This document shows positions 8,973 to 16,541 of a stretch of DNA of 43,585 bases, in pieces; the first letter of the stretch is position 1; each line of letters begins with the position of its first letter. The stretch is taken from positions 4,017 to 47,601 of the forward strand of contig JAQVOR010000008.1 of assembly GCA_028702535.1 (NCBI GenBank), in the 5' to 3' direction. A program made the translations under genes and the position numbers. Source of the stretch: Bacteroidales bacterium (GTDB lineage: Bacteria > Bacteroidota > Bacteroidia > Bacteroidales > ML635J-15). The notes under the pieces were generated by a model. The model was not told the origin of the DNA. It did no database searches and worked only from the letters and a program-made list of their open reading frames with translations.

Positions 8973-10145
8973 TTATTCGTAAATGAATTCACCTTTTTCT
9001 GATTTAATTGTAAGTTTCTTTTTTTCAGAAGCCTCGCAATAACCAATAATTTTCGCATCAACTCCAAAACTCTTGCTAATTTCAATAATTTTGGGTGCAA
9101 TATCCTTATCAACATACAACTCCATGCGATGTCCCATATTAAAAACTTTGTACATCTCTTTCCATTGTGTACCACTTTGTTGCTGAATTAGTTTAAACAA
9201 AGGAGGCAAGTCAAACATATTATTTTTAACAATGTGCATATTATCAATAAAATTAAGAATTTTAGTTTGAGCACCACCGCTACAATGGATTATGCCATTT
9301 ATTTTGTCGCGATATTTTTCGAGTATTCTTTTAATTATTGGTGCATAAGTTCTTGTAGGAGATAAAACAAGTTTACCAGCATCAAGTTCAACGCCGTCAA
9401 TTTTATCTGTAAGATTATATTGCCCAGAATAAACGAAATCTTTATCTATGGCATGGTCGAAGCTCTCTGGATACTTTTCGACCAGACTTTTATTAAACAC
9501 ATCATGTCGTGCTGACGTAAGCCCGTTGCTGCCCATTCCACCATTATATTCTTTTTCGTAATTAGCTTTACCAAACGATGATAATCCGACAATAAGATTA
9601 CCTGGAGCGATATTTTCATTTGTAATCACATCTTGTCTTTTCATTCTACAAGTAACAGTAGAGTCAACAATAATCGTACGTACAAGATCTCCGACATCTG
9701 CAGTTTCGCCGCCAGTAAGTTGAATATTGACTCCTAATTTTCTCATTTCGGAGCAAAACTCTTCGGTTCCATTTATAATTTGAGAAATAACTTCGCCTGG
9801 TATCAATTGTTTATTGCGTCCTATTGTTGAGGACAAAAGTATATTATCAGTAGCTCCCACACAAAGCAAGTCGTCTATATTCATAACAATTGCATCAATA
9901 GCAATACCTTTCCAAACTGACAGGTCGCCAGTTTCTTTCCAGTACATATATGCGAGTGATGATTTTGTTCCAGCACCGTCTGCGTGCATGATATTACAAT
10001 AGTCTGCATTCTTACCCAAAACATCAGGAATAATTTTACAAAACGCCTTAGGATACAAACCTTTATCAATATTTTTTATTGCATTATGGACATCTTCCTT
10101 AGAAGCAGAAACTCCACGTGCATTATATCTCGAACTGTCTATCAT
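8973..10145 (-). CDS. purM: Phosphoribosylformylglycinamidine cyclo-ligase (AIR synthase)
   Basis: Catalyses ATP-dependent ring closure of FGAM to AIR in purine synthesis. The protein is about 390 residues, in the longer form usual in Bacteroidota. Recognisable motifs are NARGVSASKEDV near the start, HADGAGTKSS, MNIDDLLCVGA, TGGETADVGD and GNLIVGLSSFGKANYE. I chose ATG 10145 because MIDSSRYNARGVSASKE matches the usual N-terminus; ATG 10193 would add 16 residues. A TATTTTTG box lies just upstream (10157-10164). The only other purine gene would be elsewhere in the genome; here it heads a purM-prfA pair. Confidence 0.95.
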   Translation of the reverse strand: MIDSSRYNARGVSASKEDVHNAIKNIDKGLYPKAFCKIIPDVLGKNADYCNIMHADGAGTKSSLAYMYWKETGDLSVWKGIAIDAIVMNIDDLLCVGATDNILLSSTIGRNKQLIPGEVISQIINGTEEFCSEMRKLGVNIQLTGGETADVGDLVRTIIVDSTVTCRMKRQDVITNENIAPGNLIVGLSSFGKANYEKEYNGGMGSNGLTSARHDVFNKSLVEKYPESFDHAIDKDFVYSGQYNLTDKIDGVELDAGKLVLSPTRTYAPIIKRILEKYRDKINGIIHCSGGAQTKILNFIDNMHIVKNNMFDLPPLFKLIQQQSGTQWKEMYKVFNMGHRMELYVDKDIAPKIIEISKSFGVDAKIIGYCEASEKKKLTIKSEKGEFIYE

Positions 10146-10294
10146 TTTTTTGCTTGCAAAAATAATAAATTCTTGTTTAAATTGCAGGCTCATTGTATAT
10201 TAATATTAATTATTATTAAAATAGCAGTATTCAATTCATAGAGACTCACACAATTAAAAATATCTCAAGGGGATTAGATTATCAATAAATCTAA

Positions 10295-10330
10295 AATAAA
10301 CAAAGCAGCAGTCCAATGAACTGCTGCTTT
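10295..10330 (-). terminator. Intrinsic terminator after the PorE-like gene
   Basis: An 11-bp stem AAAGCAGCAGT/ACTGCTGCTTT (10302-10312 with 10320-10330) around a 7-base loop. Read on the minus strand it is followed by the T-rich tail TTTGTTTATTTT. It sits 20 bases beyond the stop of the minus-strand gene at 10351. Confidence 0.85.
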
Positions 10331-10350
10331 ATTTATTTTGGATAATACCT

Positions 10351-12441
10351 TTAAAATTCTCCGTTTTTAGTTTCTTTAATAATAGCGCTTCCCTGTTGTT
10401 TTGGTTTATTTACTACTTCTTTTTGAGCAGCTTCTTTGTCTTCGCTTCCATAGTCAGTTGAAAGTACACTAAATTCAGTTCTACGATTTATTTGATGAGC
10501 CTCTTCTTTCTTTTTAGTATCTTTTAGATTTGTGATATACGCCTCATCTAAAACAGTACTGATAGAAAAATAGGGAAAAGCTTTGTTAAGTTCTTTATCA
10601 ATAACTTTAGGTTCAGATTCTCCTAGACCTTTTGCAGTCAATCGATCGGCTTTAACCCCTTTTCCAATAAGATAATCAACGCATGATTTTGCGCGGGCAA
10701 GCGACAATTCCATATTATATTCATCTCGCCCTCTAAAGTCAGTATGAGCACGTAGTTCGATGGTCAAATTTGGATTATCCTCCATAGTTTTAACTAAACC
10801 ATCGAGAGCGACTGTTGATTCTGGACGGAGTTCAGCTTTATCATATTCATACTCAATATTAGGTAGAGTAATAATTTTAGGAATTTTAGCAAGATTTATA
10901 ACAATATTAATAACAGTATCATACTCGATTTTAAAAGTAGAAAAAGTGATTGAATTAGAGAAATAATCTTTGCTAACTTCGGCTTTAATTTTATAATTTT
11001 GATCTTGTTCAAGTTTATAAGTAAAGCCACCAGTAGCAGAGCTAACTAATTCACCAGCGACACCTGCATCGTTCAAAATTGTAATTTTTGCATCTTTTAT
11101 TAGTTTAATATTGTCAATATCAGTAGTATCTCTCACTAGTCCGTTTAAGTTTATTACTAATGGGGGCAAGCTAAAAGAATATATATCATCACTACCTTTT
11201 CCGCCTTTACGATTAGAGCTTAAATATCCTATTTCTTGGTCTCCGTCAAAAATAATTCCGAAGTCATCAAAAGAGGAGTTTATTGGATATTTCATATTTT
11301 CAATTCCAGTAATTGTCCCTTTATCATCCATAATAGTTTTATAAATATCAAGTCCTCCCATTCCCTTGTGTCCGTCTGAGGAGAAATAAAGAGTTCCATT
11401 AGATCTAACAGTTGGGAATACTTCATCGCCGAGAGTATTAACTATATCGCCAAGATTTATTGGTTTTCCAAATTCATAACCTGAATTTCCAATTCTTTCG
11501 GCTTTATACAAATCCATACCACCGTATCCAGCAGGAGCTTCGGCAGAAAAATAGAGTATTTTATCATCTTTAGAAAGTGCGGGGTATCCGACTTCGTAAT
11601 TTTCAAATCCTATAATGCTAACCTGCACAGCTTCTCCCCAGGCATTTCCTTTTTTATTTGTATAAAATATTTTACAAGGCTCGTCAATTTTTTTACCTGC
11701 TTTACATCTTGTAAAAAACATTTCGGCACCTTTCATGGAGACAGTTGATGCTCCTTCGTCGTCTTCGGTATTCACACCTCCAGCAAGTGGTATTGGCTCA
11801 CTCCAGTTTCCTTTGCGATCTTGAGTTACTTCAAAGATATCCGTAAATTTCTGCCCCGATTTATAATTATCACGGCTTCCCATTGAGCCTTCACGTGAGC
11901 TTGTAAAATATAAACTTCGGTAATCTTTTGAAGCCCAAACGGGAGAAAAATCGAGCTGCAGAGTATTAAACTTAGACACATTAACAACTTTATAACGAGT
12001 AGGTCTATTTATCCATTTAGGCACTAGTTTACAAGCTTCTAATCCACTTGATGCACGGTGGTCTTGTGGTGAGACCTGAAGATATTGTTTATAAATATCT
12101 ATTGCATCTTCATATTTGCCATTCATTTTGAGTGCATCTGCATAAAAAAGCAAGACATCAGGCTTTATCACACCCTTAACATAATTTTTAACTGCTACGC
12201 CAAAATACATTTCGGCTTTATCACTATTTCCAAGCATTTTATAGCAATATCCTAATTTATAGTTTACTAAGGCTTTATCGGCTTGTGTAGTGATGCTTCC
12301 TAAGGATTTTTCATAATAATCTTTAGCGAGATCAAACATATATGTGTTATAATAGCCATCTCCTTTTTCGATTAAAGCCTTTTGTCCTATCATAAAAATA
12401 GGAGAAATCAATACAAGTGTTAAAAATACAATACGTTTCAT
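10351..12441 (-). CDS. PorE-like envelope protein: TPR, PD40 propeller, carboxypeptidase-regulatory-like and OmpA domains
   Basis: A 696-residue secreted protein with signal peptide MKRIVFLTLVLISPIFMIGQ. TPR-like repeats (about 25-130) are followed by WD40/PD40 propeller blades (about 150-425; repeats such as LYFSSDGHKGMGGLDIY), a beta-sandwich (about 430-520), and an OmpA C-terminal domain (about 525-685). The peptidoglycan-binding pair is present: D568 in AHTD and R583 in SLARAKS. The order matches PorE of the T9SS, which in Porphyromonas links the secretion machinery to peptidoglycan. The OmpA domain holds an insertion of about 40 residues before NRRTEF. It has its own -7 box (12473-12480). 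Paralogy means it may be a PorE relative rather than the true orthologue. Confidence 0.85.
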   Translation of the reverse strand: MKRIVFLTLVLISPIFMIGQKALIEKGDGYYNTYMFDLAKDYYEKSLGSITTQADKALVNYKLGYCYKMLGNSDKAEMYFGVAVKNYVKGVIKPDVLLFYADALKMNGKYEDAIDIYKQYLQVSPQDHRASSGLEACKLVPKWINRPTRYKVVNVSKFNTLQLDFSPVWASKDYRSLYFTSSREGSMGSRDNYKSGQKFTDIFEVTQDRKGNWSEPIPLAGGVNTEDDEGASTVSMKGAEMFFTRCKAGKKIDEPCKIFYTNKKGNAWGEAVQVSIIGFENYEVGYPALSKDDKILYFSAEAPAGYGGMDLYKAERIGNSGYEFGKPINLGDIVNTLGDEVFPTVRSNGTLYFSSDGHKGMGGLDIYKTIMDDKGTITGIENMKYPINSSFDDFGIIFDGDQEIGYLSSNRKGGKGSDDIYSFSLPPLVINLNGLVRDTTDIDNIKLIKDAKITILNDAGVAGELVSSATGGFTYKLEQDQNYKIKAEVSKDYFSNSITFSTFKIEYDTVINIVINLAKIPKIITLPNIEYEYDKAELRPESTVALDGLVKTMEDNPNLTIELRAHTDFRGRDEYNMELSLARAKSCVDYLIGKGVKADRLTAKGLGESEPKVIDKELNKAFPYFSISTVLDEAYITNLKDTKKKEEAHQINRRTEFSVLSTDYGSEDKEAAQKEVVNKPKQQGSAIIKETKNGEF

Positions 12442-12472
12442 AATATGTAATTTTTCGTTTTATAAACTTTGT

Positions 12473-12480
12473 CAAATATA
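12473..12480 (-). promoter_or_regulatory. -7 box of the PorE-like gene
   Basis: TATATTTG on the minus strand matches TAnnTTTG, giving a transcription start near 12466 and a leader of about 25 bases. No clear -33 element is seen at the expected spacing. Confidence 0.45.
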
Positions 12481-12484
12481 ATAT

Positions 12485-14026
12485 TTATTTTTTTAAAAAG
12501 ACATCTCTAACAAAATGTTTTGAATCTGTTAGATTTTTTGTCTCTACAGTCGCTTTTTCAACTAGATAGCCAAGTGTTTTATAATAAATAATATAATTAT
12601 TCTCAGGTTTCAAATCTATCTCATAACGTCCAAACTTATCAGTTGACTGGCTATCCATTAAAATGAATTCATCATTCATTACCTGAATATCGACATCGGG
12701 CACAGCCTCGTTTGTATATTTGTTCCAAACAGTTCCTGAAACTTTATAATTTATTTCTGGCAATATAAAATGATACAAATCTGTTTTCCCCATTCCTCCA
12801 ATTCTTCGTGATGTTAAGAAGCCTTCTTCTTTCATACCCATAAAAACTATACCAAAATCGTCGTGCGAGCTATTAATAGGACTCCCTAAGTTTTGGATTT
12901 TATAATTCGCACCGTCTATATGTTTTGCACTAAAAATATCAAATCCTCCCATGCCAGGATGCCCGTCAGAGGAGAAATACAAAACCCCATTACTGCGAAT
13001 ATAAGGATGTGCCTCATCAGCTTCTGTGTTTACTTTATCTCCAAGGTTTTGAGGTGGCTCAAATGGAAGGTTTTTCTTTAGTCTTGTTACTTTATAAATA
13101 TCTTTTCCACCTAATCCACCAAGCAAGCTGTCGGCGACAAAATATAAGCTCAGTTCATCATCACTTATTGCTGGATGCCCTATTGAGATATCATCGGGAA
13201 TTCCTCGGATTTCGACTTCCTTAATCTGTCCCCAATAACTGCCCACTCTTTTAGCAACAAATATTCGGCATCCTTTATCCTTGTTTTTATCATATTTACA
13301 TCTTGTAAAATATAAGTTGCTCGATTTATGATTAAGGCAAGCTGCACCTTCTTCATCGTTGGTATTAACAAGTCCTGGCACGATTAAAGGATCAGACCAT
13401 CTTTCATCCTTGTCCATTTCGGAATAAAATAAATTAGAACAAAAATCGCCGGATTCTGGACTTATTGAAATGTGGGTTGGAGCGTATCGAGTAGATGTAA
13501 AATAGATTTTTTTATTATTACGAGCCTCAAAGAAAGGGCAATAATCATATTCGCCTGAATTTAAAACACCTCTTATTTTCACTTCGTATCTAGTAGGATT
13601 GTTTAACATTTCAAAGGTGTATTTTATGCTTTCTATCCCTTTATTAGCAAGTTTGTGCTTTGGTTCAAGCATTTTAAACTTCTCGTAATATACTAATGCA
13701 GTATCGTACTTTTGGAGCATTTGAAGTGCCTCCCCATAATATAAGTACACAATAGGATTTTCGTAATTGTTTAATATTGCTTTTTTAAAATAATCTGATG
13801 CTCTAACAGGCAATGATAACTTTTTGCAACAATATCCTGCATTAAAAGCAGCTTCTGCAACAATTTGCTTTTTTTTAGGTGTTTTTCTAATTTGTGCATC
13901 AAAATAATTAATAGCTGAAGCAAATTGTTCTCGATCCATAGCATCTATCCCTAAGTTCATCATCTTTTGAGAAGATACTGAAATACTTATTGTTATTGCG
14001 ATGACTATAGTTATTAATCTGTACAT
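12485..14026 (-). CDS. TPR and PD40-propeller envelope protein lacking an OmpA domain
   Basis: A 513-residue secreted protein, signal peptide MYRLITIVIAITISISVSSQ. TPR-like repeats (about 20-125) are followed by PD40 blades with the same signatures as the downstream PorE-like gene (LYFTRCKYDKNK, LYFSSDGHPGMGGFDIF, GFLTSRRIGGMGKTDLYHF). It ends in a carboxypeptidase-regulatory-like beta-sandwich (about 425-513). It stops where the neighbour continues into OmpA, so it is probably a tandem duplicate without the peptidoglycan anchor. The two genes are 43 bases apart. A role beside the PorE-like protein at the T9SS or periplasmic face is inferred from similarity and context. Confidence 0.8.
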   Translation of the reverse strand: MYRLITIVIAITISISVSSQKMMNLGIDAMDREQFASAINYFDAQIRKTPKKKQIVAEAAFNAGYCCKKLSLPVRASDYFKKAILNNYENPIVYLYYGEALQMLQKYDTALVYYEKFKMLEPKHKLANKGIESIKYTFEMLNNPTRYEVKIRGVLNSGEYDYCPFFEARNNKKIYFTSTRYAPTHISISPESGDFCSNLFYSEMDKDERWSDPLIVPGLVNTNDEEGAACLNHKSSNLYFTRCKYDKNKDKGCRIFVAKRVGSYWGQIKEVEIRGIPDDISIGHPAISDDELSLYFVADSLLGGLGGKDIYKVTRLKKNLPFEPPQNLGDKVNTEADEAHPYIRSNGVLYFSSDGHPGMGGFDIFSAKHIDGANYKIQNLGSPINSSHDDFGIVFMGMKEEGFLTSRRIGGMGKTDLYHFILPEINYKVSGTVWNKYTNEAVPDVDIQVMNDEFILMDSQSTDKFGRYEIDLKPENNYIIYYKTLGYLVEKATVETKNLTDSKHFVRDVFLKK

Positions 14027-14054
14027 ACTGTTAGTTTCAAATTGTAAAATAACA

Positions 14055-14062
14055 CAAATTTA
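14055..14062 (-). promoter_or_regulatory. -7 box of the TPR/PD40 gene
   Basis: TAAATTTG on the minus strand, about 29 bases before the ATG at 14026. It lies between the terminator at 14093-14123 and the gene, so the TPR/PD40 and PorE-like pair can be transcribed apart from the sigma factor gene. Confidence 0.45.
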
Positions 14063-14092
14063 AAAACATTTGCAAACACATATTTGCAAAAC

Positions 14093-14123
14093 AAATGCCA
14101 CTCTGAAATAAAGTGGCATTTTT
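14093..14123 (-). terminator. Intrinsic terminator after the ECF sigma gene
   Basis: A 10-bp stem AAATGCCACT/AGTGGCATTT (14093-14102 with 14112-14121) with a 9-base loop. On the minus strand it is followed by GTTTTG, and on the plus strand by TTTA, so it may work both ways. Confidence 0.75.
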
Positions 14124-14166
14124 AAACAATTAAGTTGTATGAGAATCTAATATTTTCTTGAAGTTT

Positions 14167-14667
14167 TTACGCAAATTCGTGAAGCCTTTCCATTAAAATT
14201 TTACGTGCAAAGAAAATCCTACTTTTAACAGTACCAATGGGAAGATCAATTTCTTCGGCTATTTCTTTATATTTAAAACCATCTAAAAACATTTGAAAAG
14301 GTATTCTGTATTCCTTATTCAAGGCGTTAATTTCGGAAGTAATCTCATCTGTATTTATAATCGACTCCGCATTTTCATTCTCGGGTAATGTGTTTTTAAT
14401 AATGTATGAATCGTCTGAATCGTCTTTAATTGTATTCTTGTAGGACAATCTCGTTACTTGATTAAGATAAGTATTTCGTAAAATTGTGAACAACCACGCT
14501 TTAATATTGTTATCTAATGTGTATTTGTCGCGATATTGAATAGCTTTTAAATAAGTATCCTGAACAAGATCCTTCGCTGTATCGGGATCTCTTGTTAGAC
14601 TTAATGCAAAATAGCTCAAACTGTTTTCGTAAGTCATCAATCTGGTGTTAAAATCTTGTGCGCTCAT
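14167..14667 (-). CDS. ECF-type RNA polymerase sigma factor
   Basis: A 166-residue sigma-70 family regulator with regions 2 and 4 only. Region 2 includes DLVQDTYLKAIQY and AWLFTILRNTYLNQ; region 4 is the helix-turn-helix YKEIAEEIDLPIGTVKSRIFFARK. ATG 14667 (MSAQDF) is preferred; an upstream TTG would add eight residues. No anti-sigma gene is adjacent. It has a full promoter of its own (14715-14746). It lies between two groups of T9SS-like genes. In Porphyromonas the ECF factor SigP controls T9SS genes, so a link is plausible, but only position supports it here. Confidence 0.92.
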   Translation of the reverse strand: MSAQDFNTRLMTYENSLSYFALSLTRDPDTAKDLVQDTYLKAIQYRDKYTLDNNIKAWLFTILRNTYLNQVTRLSYKNTIKDDSDDSYIIKNTLPENENAESIINTDEITSEINALNKEYRIPFQMFLDGFKYKEIAEEIDLPIGTVKSRIFFARKILMERLHEFA

Positions 14668-14714
14668 ATTTTTGTGTTTTAAGTTTATCAATTAAGTATT
14701 TAAGTATTCTAATG

Positions 14715-14746
14715 CAAATATAGAGATTATTTAAACACAAACCAAA
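14715..14746 (-). promoter_or_regulatory. Promoter of the ECF sigma gene
   Basis: On the minus strand TTTG (14743-14746), 20 bases, then TATATTTG (14715-14722), matching TTTG-N19/20-TAnnTTTG. Transcription would start near 14709, about 40 bases before the ATG at 14667. Confidence 0.65.
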
Positions 14747-14864
14747 TTTATTATGTTAAATTTTTATTAAGAAAACCTTAAATCGTGATTTTTCTAAATA
14801 AGAATAATTACTATTTACATGTTATAGCAAGGTTTATTGTGGCATAAACGTGCCTAATTATAAA

Positions 14865-15308
14865 CTACAAAAAACTTTCATTATTTGAAAAAATTTCGAA
14901 CTGATTAAAGAAAAAGTTAGTTTCAATCAATGCGTTTTGGTCAGAATCGGATCCATGTATCGCATTTTCTTGAATAGAGATTGCGAATTTTTTACGAATT
15001 GTACCTTCCTCTGCAGATTGTGGATTAGTATTTCCAATAAGTTTTCTAAACTCTTGCACAGCATTTTCTTTTTGCAATACTGCTGCGAGTACAGGTCCCG
15101 AAGACATAAAGGATACTAGTTCTTCAAAAAATGGTCTTTCTTTATGTATTGCATAAAATTTTTCGGCTTGCGCTTTGGAGAGTCTAGTCATTTTCATTGC
15201 AATAACAGCAAAGCCTGCATGATTAATTTCGTCTAATATTGGGACAAGTTTACCAAATCTAATAGCAGTAGGTTTGATCATTGTAAAAGTAAATTCTCTA
15301 TTTTTCAT
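14865..15308 (-). CDS. ndk: Nucleoside diphosphate kinase
   Basis: A 147-residue NDP kinase, transferring the gamma-phosphate from NTP to NDP through a phosphohistidine. The catalytic His is H118 in NAIHGSDS, and the N-terminal nucleotide-site Lys is K12 (MIKPTAIRFG). The ending FFFNQFEIFSNNESFL keeps the usual E-x-x-F-F pattern and is slightly extended. It starts 12 bases after the stop of the transporter gene and is the last gene of a tightly packed porP-ompA-transporter-ndk run. That is an unusual place for this housekeeping enzyme. Confidence 0.96.
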   Translation of the reverse strand: MKNREFTFTMIKPTAIRFGKLVPILDEINHAGFAVIAMKMTRLSKAQAEKFYAIHKERPFFEELVSFMSSGPVLAAVLQKENAVQEFRKLIGNTNPQSAEEGTIRKKFAISIQENAIHGSDSDQNALIETNFFFNQFEIFSNNESFL

Positions 15309-15320
15309 AATTAATTATTT

Positions 15321-16526
15321 TTAGAAGTTTAACAGTAGTCCTAATGATCCTATCAATAATCCTACTAATATATTAATAAACTTCATCACTGCAAAACTTT
15401 TTTTAGATTCTGCCAAAAGAGGAAGTGCTCCATGTCCGTCTTGAACAATGCTGCTTGCGAGCAATATACTAAACGGAATTAGACCTTGAATAAACATAAC
15501 AACAAAGACTAAATGTGGACCCGACTGTGGTATTATGCCCAACAATAAAGCAATAATCAGGATAAAAAACATATTGTCATAAATCCAAGTTCCTACATCA
15601 AAATTATGTAATATCAAATTAATAGCTATCAGGGTTCCGGCAATCCACAAAAATATTTTAAGTAAGTGTTTTTTTAGAACATGATTAATTAGATGTTGCC
15701 TAACAAAATGTTCTGAGGTAAACAGAATAACAATCAAAGCAAACAGCGAACTAATTATAATTGTAATTTTTATCCAATCGATAGAATGCTCGTGCTTATG
15801 TTCGTCATCAACATCGTGATAACTGTGCTCTGTATGTTCGCAATCCTCAGCATGTATATGTGCCTCTTCGGTTTGAGATGATGCACTAATATCAGAGATT
15901 TGCACCATTTTACCAGTTTCTTTTTCGGGTAAACTAAACATTAACTTATCTGAATGCGAATGTCCTATCCAACCTGTAAAAGTTAATACAAGAACACCTG
16001 TAACAACTGCAACAAGAACCATTCTTTCTGGCAAAAAACTAATATTACGAAGAGCGAACAAACTTGTTTCCTTGTCGTTACAATGTTTTTCATGAATATC
16101 GAAGGAGAAATCATGTTTTTCGACAAAGCTTTTATTTTTATAAACTTTATCTACGATTATTCCAGTAATAATAGCAAGGACGCTAGATGCAGCAAAAATC
16201 AGGAGGGCTTCTTTAGGAATCCACGCCAGCATAAAATACGCTTCATCACCAGAAGTTGCAATCATAGTTGCTACCAAAGCACCAAACGACAGCATTCGGT
16301 GCGTATATAATGAAACAGCGGTAAATGTCCCCATACAACCTGGTATAAGACCTAAAAAGGTTCCAATAACAACCTGCACGTAGATATTTTTACTAAGTTT
16401 CTGCGATAATTTACCTCTCGTTAAAACATTAATAAACTCTATAAGCAACATCATAATAATTACAAAACTTGTAATCATAAGAGTTTCCTGCACTATCGCC
16501 TTCCAGTTGATATCAAAAATTTCCAT
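15321..16526 (-). CDS. Putative manganese/heavy-metal transporter, 10-TM ArsP_2 family
   Basis: A 401-residue integral membrane protein with about ten hydrophobic segments. Conserved features of the 10-TM putative manganese transporter/heavy-metal exporter family are visible: GLIPGCMGTFTAVSLYTH, MIATSGDEAYFML and, in the second half, LGIIPQSGPHLVFV and SSIVQDGHGALPLLAES. A His/Glu/Asp-rich loop (about 215-245, with HIHAEDCEHTEHSYH and EHKHEH) is a likely metal-binding sensor loop. The repeated GxIPxxG-type segments suggest an inverted-repeat fold. It begins 15 bases after the upstream OmpA-like stop and 12 bases before ndk. The exact ion is not shown by the sequence. Confidence 0.82.
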   Translation of the reverse strand: MEIFDINWKAIVQETLMITSFVIIMMLLIEFINVLTRGKLSQKLSKNIYVQVVIGTFLGLIPGCMGTFTAVSLYTHRMLSFGALVATMIATSGDEAYFMLAWIPKEALLIFAASSVLAIITGIIVDKVYKNKSFVEKHDFSFDIHEKHCNDKETSLFALRNISFLPERMVLVAVVTGVLVLTFTGWIGHSHSDKLMFSLPEKETGKMVQISDISASSQTEEAHIHAEDCEHTEHSYHDVDDEHKHEHSIDWIKITIIISSLFALIVILFTSEHFVRQHLINHVLKKHLLKIFLWIAGTLIAINLILHNFDVGTWIYDNMFFILIIALLLGIIPQSGPHLVFVVMFIQGLIPFSILLASSIVQDGHGALPLLAESKKSFAVMKFINILVGLLIGSLGLLLNF

Positions 16527-16541
16527 AAGATAAAATACAAA

